Source: Burkholderiaceae bacterium (lineage in GTDB: Bacteria > Pseudomonadota > Gammaproteobacteria > Burkholderiales > Burkholderiaceae_D). From it: a stretch of DNA of 10,386 nt. A program made the position numbers and the translations under genes. The notes under the pieces are model-generated. The model was given only the letters and a program-made list of their open reading frames with translations, ran no database searches and had not been told where the DNA came from. The DNA lies in the NCBI GenBank assembly GCA_014379395.1, contig JACMLV010000706.1, forward strand, positions 1 to 10,386, read 5' to 3'. Below are positions 5,528 to 10,386 of the stretch, piece after piece (position 1 is the stretch's first letter; each line of letters opens with the position of its first letter).

Positions 5528-7444
5528 CTAGCTCGCGTCGAAGACCCAGTCGAGCGCGCCGCTGCTGCCGGAGAAAATCGCCTTGGCGCTGGTTTTGCTA
5601 CCGCGCAGGGTGGCCTTGATGTCCTTCGGCGCCTTGTCGTACACCGGCCCGCCCTGGACGTCGAAGATCATGCTGCGCACCAGGGTTTCGCCGTTCACGT
5701 TGCGCAGGTAGCAGCGCGACTGGCCGGCCGCCGTGCGCCGTTCGCGCATGGTGTCGCTGACCTGGTCGAGCAACTGGGTTTTTTTCACGTCCATCTGCTG
5801 GATCTCGTACCACAGCCGGCCGGCGGTCTTGAGCTCGGCGGCGGCGGCGGCGGCCATCTTCTGGAACTGCGGCACCTGGTCCGGCGAGAGCACCAGTTCC
5901 TGCTTGCGCAGCTTTTCGCTCAGCAGCTGGTAGTTGCGCACCTCCGGCAGATGGTTGATGCGGTCGATCTCCTGGTGGCAGCGGATGGCGGCCTGGCCCA
6001 GCTCGGCGGCCTTGTTTTCGATCTCGGCGACCTTGTCGTTGAAGCCGGCCATGTCGGGCACCAGCGCGAACACCAGCATGTCGATCTGCTTGCGCGGGCC
6101 GGCGCCGTCGATGTCGATGCGGCGCCCGGCGATGGCGCAGCCCTCGGCCAGCTCGACTTGCACCTCGTCGGCGATGATCTCGCAATTGGAGGCGTGCCCG
6201 ATCAACACCCGCGAACCGGAGATGATGCAGCTCTCGGCGCGCTCGACGAACACGGTGCCGCTCTTGGTCTGCAGCACCGCGCCCGAGGCGATGCCCTTGA
6301 CCTCGATGTCGCCGTCGGCGTTTTGCACGCTGCCGCCGATCACGTTGCGGTGCAGGAGCACCTTGCCGCCGCGCGAGTTGATGATGCCGAACACGTCGCC
6401 GTGGATCGTGATGTCGCCGCCCTCGACCCGGCGCAGCTCCTGCACCTCGCCGAACTCCTCGTACTCGGCGCTCAGCTGCAAGTTGCCGGTGGTGCGGTTG
6501 CTGACCCCGTCGTAGCTGACGATCTTGGCGTCGACCGAGACCAGGCCGCTGGCCGGATCGACGTTCATGTAGCCGTCCTGGGTGGCGATCAGGAACTCGC
6601 CGTCGCGGCGCGACTCGACCGCCGTGCCCAGGCCGGCCAGCTTGGCCAGCTCCAGATCGTGGCAGTGGGTCGGCGCCAGCATCTGGCCCGACAATTCATA
6701 GCCGGGAAAACCCTCGGCGCCGGGCGTCTTCTTGAGCAGGCGGGCGTGCCTGCGCACCCGCGGCGAATGGCTTTTGAAGCTGAGCAGGTCGAGCCGGCCG
6801 TTGGCCAGCTGGCGCGGCACGTAGCTGCGGTTCATGTCCTGCAAATTGGTGATCATGGCGTCGCGCCCCTGCACCACCTCGAGCCGGCGCGCCACGCCGA
6901 CCTTGCCGGCGCGGCCCAGCGCGATGGCGGCCTCGACCAGCGGGGCGTCGATCCCGAAGCGCACCCCCTGGCGCCACATCTCGGCGACGAACTCGTCGAA
7001 ATCGAGGCGCGTCACGCGCTCCGGGTCGGCCACGTCGGCGCCGCGCAATTCGCGCTCCTCGAACAGGTATTCGGCCACGCCGTCCTCGACGCGCACCGGC
7101 CGGTACAGGGCGCGCCGGTTGGGCTCGAAGCGCGCCACGCGGGCGGCGAAATGCACCAGCCGCGCGCCCTCGGCCACGTTGGCCAGGGGCGGGCCGACGT
7201 TGTACAACACCTTCAGGAAGACGGCGTAGTGGAGGCCGACAAAATAGTCTTGGGCGGCGAACACCTGGCCGACCGCCATCAGCAGCTCGGGCACCGGCAG
7301 GGTGGTGTCGAAAAACAAGCCGTCGCGCAGGCAGACCAGGCCGGGCGGCAACGAACCGGCCTTCGGCGCGCCGGACTTGTGGCTCGATTCACTCCCGGGC
7401 GCGCGTAAGGTTGGAGGGCTGGCCTCGAAGGAATGGTCTGACAA
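5528..7444 (-). CDS. FapA/DUF342 family protein (flagellar assembly protein A-like)
   Basis: A 638-residue protein if it starts at the TTG at 7442-7444. GGAG (coding-strand complement of 7452-7455) lies seven bases before that TTG, whereas the in-frame ATG 50 codons upstream (7592-7594) has no clear ribosome-binding site and would add residues lacking family character. Visible: a variable head (about 1-35); an alpha/beta N-terminal region; a glycine-rich repetitive segment (about 340-447) with GGDITIHGDVFG, GGKVLLHRNVIGGSVQNADG and IEVKGIASGAV, typical of the DUF342/FapA right-handed beta-helix; a coiled-coil-like charged helix (about 465-570); and a short beta C-terminal region. No signal peptide or membrane helix is seen, so it is likely cytoplasmic. 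Characterised FapA proteins influence flagellar assembly or localisation; the function of this homologue is not established. It is divergent from an HD-GYP gene. Confidence 0.82.
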   Translation of the reverse strand: MSDHSFEASPPTLRAPGSESSHKSGAPKAGSLPPGLVCLRDGLFFDTTLPVPELLMAVGQVFAAQDYFVGLHYAVFLKVLYNVGPPLANVAEGARLVHFAARVARFEPNRRALYRPVRVEDGVAEYLFEERELRGADVADPERVTRLDFDEFVAEMWRQGVRFGIDAPLVEAAIALGRAGKVGVARRLEVVQGRDAMITNLQDMNRSYVPRQLANGRLDLLSFKSHSPRVRRHARLLKKTPGAEGFPGYELSGQMLAPTHCHDLELAKLAGLGTAVESRRDGEFLIATQDGYMNVDPASGLVSVDAKIVSYDGVSNRTTGNLQLSAEYEEFGEVQELRRVEGGDITIHGDVFGIINSRGGKVLLHRNVIGGSVQNADGDIEVKGIASGAVLQTKSGTVFVERAESCIISGSRVLIGHASNCEIIADEVQVELAEGCAIAGRRIDIDGAGPRKQIDMLVFALVPDMAGFNDKVAEIENKAAELGQAAIRCHQEIDRINHLPEVRNYQLLSEKLRKQELVLSPDQVPQFQKMAAAAAAELKTAGRLWYEIQQMDVKKTQLLDQVSDTMRERRTAAGQSRCYLRNVNGETLVRSMIFDVQGGPVYDKAPKDIKATLRGSKTSAKAIFSGSSGALDWVFDAS

Positions 7445-7508
7445 CGGGTGGCTCCAATGATGTAAGTTACCAGGCGATTCAGCGCCGCCCTGCCCCCCCC
7501 TCTTAAAA

Positions 7509-7536
7509 TTGATAGCGGGGAAGATTTCCGTATGAT
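7509..7536 (+). promoter_or_regulatory. Predicted sigma-70-like promoter upstream of the HD-GYP gene
   Basis: TTGATA (7509-7514), a 16-bp spacer and TATGAT (7531-7536), each box 5 of 6 to consensus. Transcription from about 7543 would give a leader of about 250 nt before the HD-GYP start, unusually long for a simple promoter, and the leader would contain the small ORF at 7566-7628. This promoter is antisense to the 5' leader of the FapA-like gene. Confidence 0.45.
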
Positions 7537-7565
7537 AAGTTAATATCGGCAGGGAGAAAACCAGA

Positions 7566-7628
7566 ATGTCTCGATTCCGCACGCAAAGACGCAATATCGC
7601 CGATCCGGGGCGCGCCGGGTCCGCTTGA
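7566..7628 (+). CDS. Possible 20-residue leader peptide ORF
   Basis: ATG at 7566 with AGGGAG at 7551-7556, nine bases upstream, followed by 20 codons and a TGA at 7626-7628. The product would be basic (starts MSRFRTQRR) and resembles nothing I know. It sits 23 nt after the predicted start of the transcript from 7509-7536. A 20-codon frame is easily found by chance; only the combination of promoter and ribosome-binding site makes it worth recording. Confidence 0.2.
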   Translation: MSRFRTQRRNIADPGRAGSA

Positions 7629-7794
7629 CGCCATTCCGCATGGGGCGGGCCGTCGGATTTCGGCGCTTTTATATCTTTTTACCAACAATCAGTGATATGA
7701 TTCCGCGAAGAAACATATCCGCTGCGCACCGCTGGCAACACCCGCACGCCGCGCGGCGCCCGCGCCAAGCCCGCAAGGAGGAGACTGTTGCCCC

Positions 7795-9036
7795 ATGAGT
7801 CACATTAAAAAAATCAAGGTCGAGGAACTGCGCCTGGGAATGTACCTGCACGGATTCGAGGGCTCGTGGCTGACGCATCCATTCTGGAAATCCAAATTTC
7901 TGCTGAGCAAGGAGGCCGACCTGCACGCGGTGCGCAAAAGCGGCCAGCGCCACTGCTGGATCGACGCCAGCAAGGGGCACGACCTGGCCGCGCCCGGGCC
8001 GGCGCCCATGCCCGACCCGAGCGACGCCGGCGCGGTGAGCGCCTTCCTCACCGAGGCCGAGCGCAAGGCGCCGGCCAGCTTCGACCAGGAAATCGAGCGC
8101 GCCGCCGCCCTGTGCGAACAGGCGCGCGACGCCACCATGTCGATGTTCCACGAGGCGCGCCTGGGCAACGCCATCGACACCCAGCAATGCCTGCCGCTGG
8201 TGGAGGAGATCTCCGACTCGGTGCTGCGCAATTCGGGCGCCCTGATCAGCCTGGCCCGCCTGAAGACCAGCGACGACTACACCTATATGCATTCGGTGGC
8301 CGTGTGCGCGCTGATGGTGGCGCTGGCGCGCGCGCTGGGCTTTGACGAGGACGGCTGCCGCGAGGCCGGCCTGGCCGGCCTGCTGCACGACATCGGCAAG
8401 GCCAGCATCCCGCTGGCCATCCTGAACAAGCCCGGCAAGCTGACCGAGGAAGAATTTGCGGCCGTCAAACAGCATCCCGAGTTCGGCCACGAGGTGCTGG
8501 TCAAAAGCGGCACCCTCAGCCCCGGCGCGCTCGAGGTCTGCCTGCACCACCACGAAAAAATGGACGGCAGCGGCTACCCGAACCAACTGGTGGGCGAAGA
8601 GATCTCGCTGCTCGCGCGCATGGGCGCGGTGTGCGACGTGTACGACGCCATCACCTCGAACCGCCCGTACAAGAATGGTTGGGACCCGGCCGAGTCGGTG
8701 GCCCACATGATTTCCTGGAAAGGCCATTTCGACCAGGCCGTGCTGTCGGCCTTCATCAAGACGCTCGGCATCTATCCGACCGGCGCGCTGGTGAAAATGA
8801 AGAGCGGGCGCCTGGCGGTGGTGCTGGAACAGCATCCGACGCTGTTCACCAAGCCGGTGGTGAGGGTGTTCTTCTCGACCAAGGACGACACCTACATCGA
8901 ACCCGAGCGGATCGACCTGGCCGCGGCCGACGCCGGCGACGCCATCGTCGGGCGCGAGGCGCGCGCCAAATGGAATTTCAAGATCCTCGACGACCTGTGG
9001 GCGGGCGAGCTGGCCAACCGCAAAGCGGCGCTCTGA
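7795..9036 (+). CDS. HD-GYP cyclic-di-GMP phosphodiesterase with N-terminal DUF3391
   Basis: A 413-residue soluble protein. The N-terminal part (about 4-125; begins IKKIKVEELRLGMYLHGF) resembles DUF3391. The HD-GYP domain spans about 135-330. Catalytic features are intact: His166; the HD pair in LLHDIGK (196-202); His227; HHEKMDGSGYP (252-262), the GYP signature; and DVYDAITSNRPYK (281-293). HD-GYP enzymes hydrolyse cyclic-di-GMP to pGpG and GMP at a metal centre, lowering this second messenger and so promoting motility over biofilm. A C-terminal extension (about 331-413) has a short beta-rich part. No membrane segment or receiver domain is present, so any input must come through DUF3391. The start has AAGGAGGAG 11 bases upstream, slightly far but clear. 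A terminator hairpin begins 32 bp after the stop. Confidence 0.93.
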   Translation: MSHIKKIKVEELRLGMYLHGFEGSWLTHPFWKSKFLLSKEADLHAVRKSGQRHCWIDASKGHDLAAPGPAPMPDPSDAGAVSAFLTEAERKAPASFDQEIERAAALCEQARDATMSMFHEARLGNAIDTQQCLPLVEEISDSVLRNSGALISLARLKTSDDYTYMHSVAVCALMVALARALGFDEDGCREAGLAGLLHDIGKASIPLAILNKPGKLTEEEFAAVKQHPEFGHEVLVKSGTLSPGALEVCLHHHEKMDGSGYPNQLVGEEISLLARMGAVCDVYDAITSNRPYKNGWDPAESVAHMISWKGHFDQAVLSAFIKTLGIYPTGALVKMKSGRLAVVLEQHPTLFTKPVVRVFFSTKDDTYIEPERIDLAAADAGDAIVGREARAKWNFKILDDLWAGELANRKAAL

Positions 9037-9068
9037 GCCGGGCGGCGCGCCGGGCGCGGCGCAAAGAA

Positions 9069-9101
9069 AAAGACCCGGAGAGCGAGGCTGTCCGGGTCTT
9101 T
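9069..9101 (-). terminator. Intrinsic terminator of tRNA-Arg copy 1 (possibly bidirectional)
   Basis: Arms AAAGACCCGGA (9069-9079) and TCCGGGTCTTT (9091-9101) pair perfectly over 11 bp; inside, AGC and GCT pair around a GAG loop after one G-G mismatch. Read on the minus strand, the stem is followed by TTCTTTG, giving a T-rich tail directly downstream of the tRNA. Read on the plus strand, it lies 32 bp after the HD-GYP stop with a shorter T-tail, so it may stop both transcripts. Confidence 0.85.
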
Positions 9102-9119
9102 CAGGTGCAACAGGTATTT

Positions 9120-9196
9120 TGGTGCGGCCGGCAGGAATTGAACCTGCGACCCCTTGGTTCGTAGCCAAGTACTCTATCCAGCTGAGCTACGGCCGC
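9120..9196 (-). tRNA. tRNA-Arg (anticodon ACG), copy 1
   Basis: A 77-nt cloverleaf with encoded CCA. The acceptor stem GCGGCCG pairs with CGGCCGC; the D arm holds AGCTCAGCTGGATAGAGT; the anticodon stem TTGG/CCAA encloses loop CTACGAA with anticodon ACG (A34 expected to become inosine, reading CGU, CGC and CGA); the T arm has GGTTCAATTCC. Discriminator base A73, then CCA at 9122-9120. The sequence closely resembles E. coli tRNA-Arg(ACG). It is identical base for base to the copy at 9479-9555. It has its own promoter (9208-9235) and terminator (9069-9101). Confidence 0.97.
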
Positions 9197-9207
9197 GCAA
9201 GGCCGAA

Positions 9208-9235
9208 ATTATAGCAGGCCCGCGCGCAAAGTCAA
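9208..9235 (-). promoter_or_regulatory. Promoter of tRNA-Arg copy 1
   Basis: On the minus strand: TTGACT (9235-9230), a 16-bp spacer, then a perfect TATAAT (9213-9208), 11 bp before the mature 5' end at 9196. The GC-containing discriminator (TTCGGCC) is typical of stringently controlled stable-RNA promoters. Confidence 0.85.
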
Positions 9236-9440
9236 AGCCCGAATTCCGGGCCAACGTTCTGACGCAAAAAACCTGGCCACCCCCGTGCGGAAGAAAGATC
9301 AGCACTTGGCATGCCCATGCCAGCTCCAAGCATTGGACGACATCCTTAATGCCACGCCGCCGTTTACGGGTGATGCTGCGCACGAGGCAAGCGCGGCGCG
9401 CGATTTCCGGCCGATATCGCCGGGCGCGGACCACAAATAG
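9236..9440. other. Spacer between the two tRNA-Arg units, no gene recognised
   Basis: About 200 bp with no convincing ORF on either strand. It contains a perfect small palindrome, TGGCATG (9307-9313) and CATGCCA (9316-9322), of unknown role. No integrase, insertion-sequence end or partial third tRNA was seen. Confidence 0.5.
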
Positions 9441-9445
9441 AAAAA

Positions 9446-9471
9446 GGGACTAGATTTTGCAATCTAGTCCC
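9446..9471 (-). terminator. Intrinsic terminator of tRNA-Arg copy 2
   Basis: Arms GGGACTAGATT (9446-9456) and AATCTAGTCCC (9461-9471) pair perfectly over 11 bp around a TTGC loop. On the minus strand the stem is followed by TTTTTCTATTTG, a good U-tract, starting 8 bp after the tRNA CCA end. Its stem sequence is unrelated to the terminator of copy 1. Confidence 0.9.
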
Positions 9472-9478
9472 GATATTC

Positions 9479-9555
9479 TGGTGCGGCCGGCAGGAATTGA
9501 ACCTGCGACCCCTTGGTTCGTAGCCAAGTACTCTATCCAGCTGAGCTACGGCCGC
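9479..9555 (-). tRNA. tRNA-Arg (anticodon ACG), copy 2
   Basis: All 77 bases are identical to the gene at 9120-9196, including anticodon ACG and encoded CCA; the two copies are offset by 359 bp. Identity ends one base before the 5' end and immediately after the CCA, so only the mature gene is conserved, while promoters and terminators differ. It has its own promoter (9566-9594) and terminator (9446-9471), and is divergent from the response-regulator gene. Confidence 0.97.
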
Positions 9556-9565
9556 GAAAGGCAAT

Positions 9566-9594
9566 ATTATAGCGCCTTTCTTTCTTTTTGCAAA
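9566..9594 (-). promoter_or_regulatory. Promoter of tRNA-Arg copy 2
   Basis: On the minus strand: TTGCAA (9594-9589, 4 of 6 to consensus), a 17-bp purine-rich spacer, then a perfect TATAAT (9571-9566), 10 bp before the mature 5' end. The upstream DNA (about 9595-9606) carries an A-tract on this strand that could act as an UP element. Confidence 0.75.
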
Positions 9595-9622
9595 TGCGAT
9601 TTTTTGGCTGGGCGGTTCCGGT

Positions 9623-10057
9623 ATGGTTGCCACCGAACACCCGTTTTCCGTCACCGACGCCGCCGCGTGCGCGCCCGCCCCTCCCTTGCGCCCGCTGCGC
9701 GTGCTGGTGGTCGAGGATCACGCCGACACCCGCTACCTGGTCTGCGAAATGCTCAAGGCCTTCGGCCACCGGGTGCGCGCGGCCGCCGACGGCGAGCGCG
9801 CCTTGCGCCTGCTGGCGGCGCACCGTTTCGACGTCTTGCTGACCGATGTCTGTCTGCCCGGCCTGTCGGGCCTCGATCTGGCGCGCGGCGCGCGCGCCCG
9901 GCAGCCCGACTTGAACGTGATTTTCTGCTCGGGCTTCGGCCCCGCGCTCACCGCCCAGATCGACTTTCCGGCGCTCACCCTGCAAAAGCCATACGACATC
10001 GAGCAGTTGCGCGAGGCCGTCGGCCGGGCCGGCGCATGCCCGCCGCCAACGGTGTGA
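9623..10057 (+). CDS. Stand-alone receiver-domain response regulator
   Basis: A 144-residue protein with one receiver (CheY-like) domain from about residue 24 to 135. Seen: the acidic pair Glu31-Asp32 in VLVVEDH; the phospho-acceptor Asp75 in VLLTDVCLPGLSG; Ser103 at the switch position (FCSGF); and Lys122-Pro123 in LQKPYD. All residues needed for phosphorylation are present; the switch aromatic of CheY is not, as T119 occupies that place. There is no output domain, so it would act by protein contact or as a phosphorelay intermediate. An Ala/Pro-rich head (about 1-23) precedes the domain. The ATG has a weak ribosome-binding site and starts 67 bp from the divergent tRNA. No histidine kinase is adjacent in the window, so its partner is unknown. 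Confidence 0.9.
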   Translation: MVATEHPFSVTDAAACAPAPPLRPLRVLVVEDHADTRYLVCEMLKAFGHRVRAAADGERALRLLAAHRFDVLLTDVCLPGLSGLDLARGARARQPDLNVIFCSGFGPALTAQIDFPALTLQKPYDIEQLREAVGRAGACPPPTV

Positions 10058-10083
10058 AACGGATTGCGGGAAGGGACTACAAT
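10054..10083 (+). promoter_or_regulatory. Predicted promoter downstream of the response regulator
   Basis: GTGAAA (10054-10059, overlapping the response-regulator stop), an 18-bp spacer and TACAAT (10078-10083). A 5-bp inverted repeat GGGAC/GTCCC (10073-10077, 10095-10099) brackets the -10 box. Transcription from about 10090 would read towards the gene at the window end with a leader of 150-190 nt. Confidence 0.45.
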
Positions 10084-10243
10084 TATTGGTTAGCGTCCCG
10101 AGTTGCAAGTTCGTTGACAAATATGTGTGGCGAAATCGGCCCGAGACAAGCGCAGCAAGGCCGGGGCCTTGCGCCTATTTACAAGCGGTATCGGGGCGAT
10201 TCTCGCCATATTTAGTCAAGGAATCTGCAACCAGGACACCAGC
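10084..10243 (+). other. Hairpin-containing leader region
   Basis: No ORF of note. Contains a TTGACA at 10114-10119 with no matching -10 box, a perfect hairpin GCAAGGCC/GGCCTTGC (10155-10162, 10165-10172) and a second hairpin GGCGA/TCGCC (10195-10199, 10203-10207) followed by ATATTTAG. AAGGAA follows at 10218-10223. I did not recognise a known riboswitch. Confidence 0.4.
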
Positions 10244-10282
10244 ATGGCGCGCCCTCCACGGCCCGCCCGGAAGCGAACATGA
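10244..10282 (+). CDS. Possible 12-residue ORF overlapping the next start
   Basis: ATG at 10244 with AGGA seven bases upstream, 12 codons rich in Arg and Pro, ending in TGA at 10280-10282. The stop overlaps the ATG at 10279 as ATGA, the classic arrangement for translational coupling. It could also be chance in GC-rich DNA. Confidence 0.25.
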   Translation: MARPPRPARKRT

Positions 10283-10386
10283 AGACCACCCCCCCCATCC
10301 CGCCCCATGGCGTCCGCTCCGGTCGCCTCGCCGCCGCGCCCTTGGCCGCGTCCGCCGCCACGCCGGGAGGGGCCCATGCCCAAGCA
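10279..10386 (+). CDS. Unidentified ORF, N-terminal part (runs off the window)
   Basis: ATG at 10279 opens a frame of 36 codons that is still open at the window end. The peptide begins MKTTPPIPPHG and becomes Ala-rich (LAAAPLAASAATP) before GGAHAQA. An Arg followed by an Ala/Leu stretch and an AHA-QA site is compatible with a Sec signal peptide, but the hydrophobic core is weak. A competing start is the ATG at 10376 in another frame, which has GGAGG at 10366-10370, five bases upstream. No family can be named from so short a piece. Confidence 0.3.
   Translation, partial: MKTTPPIPPHGVRSGRLAAAPLAASAATPGGAHAQA

Larger units (their letters stand above)
7445..7794. other. 350-bp divergent intergenic region between FapA-like and HD-GYP genes
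   Basis: It has two AT-richer patches (about 7500-7560 and 7665-7720) in otherwise GC-rich DNA. Contents: an 8-base C run at 7493-7500 (G8 on the FapA strand, upstream of its likely TTG start); a plus-strand promoter-like pair at 7509-7536; a possible 20-codon ORF at 7566-7628; a T-rich stretch (CTTTTATATCTTTTT, ending near 7680) after a weak 4-bp hairpin; a second -10-like TATGAT at 7696-7701 with no good -35; a loose inverted repeat GATATG/CATATC (7694-7699, 7714-7719); and AAGGAGGAG at 7775-7783, the HD-GYP ribosome-binding site. I could not place a convincing promoter for the FapA-like gene. Confidence 0.6.

Noticed and set aside
5951..7408. Plus-strand open frame (485 codons) opposite the FapA-like gene
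   Set aside because: Composition of a reverse-frame shadow (Ala, Val, Asp, His, Gln rich) with no recognisable domain; the minus-strand protein has DUF342 features.
7543..7552. Sigma-28-like -10 (GCCGATAT on the minus strand) before the FapA-like gene
   Set aside because: No TAAA-type -35 element at the required distance of about 11 bp.
7551..7662. Possible cyclic-di-GMP (GEMM) riboswitch before the HD-GYP gene, because ACGCAAAGAC (7581-7590) resembles the GEMM core ACGCAAAGCC
   Set aside because: The GGC/GCC pairing that closes the first helix, the GNRA tetraloop and the tetraloop-receptor helix are not found; the match is a single 9-of-10 string. A covariance-model search (Rfam GEMM-I) would decide.
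7669..9168. Minus-strand open frame (499 codons) opposite the HD-GYP gene and into the tRNA
   Set aside because: It crosses the terminator and the tRNA-Arg gene and lacks any motif, while the HD-GYP protein is intact on the other strand.
9120..9555. The two identical tRNA-Arg genes as attL/attR of a small integrated element
   Set aside because: Both copies are complete with their own promoters, and the 282 bp between them carries no integrase or cargo; typical att duplications copy only the 3' part of the tRNA.
1..10386. CRISPR array, insertion sequence, prophage or biosynthetic cluster
   Set aside because: No regularly spaced repeats, transposase or integrase motifs, phage genes, or synthase domains were seen on either strand.

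Overview
The window is GC-rich chromosomal DNA. It most resembles a betaproteobacterium of the Burkholderiales, probably Oxalobacteraceae (Massilia, Duganella or Janthinobacterium type). This placement is inference from protein resemblance, base composition, TACAAT-type -10 boxes and the order dapE, prmB, ABC-F gene; no database was searched. Nearly all genes have recognisable housekeeping or signalling families. No phage, transposase, CRISPR array or obvious defence or secondary-metabolite system is visible.

Left part (1-3300, plus strand): the 3' end of dapE (lysine/diaminopimelate synthesis), then prmB (methylation of ribosomal protein L3), then a 73-bp double-hairpin repeat of REP/BIME type, then a complete two-ATPase ABC-F gene orthologous to E. 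coli yheS. A single-domain CheW gene on the minus strand runs into the 3' end of yheS, overlapping it by 74 bp.

Middle (3787-5527): an intergenic region with a perfect 17-bp-arm palindrome just upstream of a likely promoter. It leads into a CaiB/BaiF-family gene with the three catalytic residues of alpha-methylacyl-CoA racemases, followed 11 bp later by arfB (YaeJ), the GGQ peptidyl-tRNA hydrolase that rescues stalled ribosomes.

Right part (5528-9036): a minus-strand FapA/DUF342 gene and a plus-strand DUF3391-HD-GYP cyclic-di-GMP phosphodiesterase gene diverge from a 350-bp region. That region holds a good sigma-70-like promoter, a G8/C8 tract and a possible 20-codon reading frame. The FapA gene probably starts at a TTG codon with a good Shine-Dalgarno site, not at the upstream ATG.

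End (9037-10386): two identical 77-nt tRNA-Arg(ACG) genes on the minus strand, each with its own promoter and intrinsic terminator. Then come a stand-alone receiver-domain response regulator and a promoter with a long, hairpin-containing leader. The leader runs towards a gene cut by the window end, possibly preceded by a 12-residue ORF coupled to it by an ATGA overlap.

Two themes recur: translation (prmB, yheS, arfB, the tRNAs) and motility or second-messenger signalling (CheW, FapA-like, HD-GYP, receiver). The non-coding structures are the items most worth a second look. I see no clearly novel multi-gene system.
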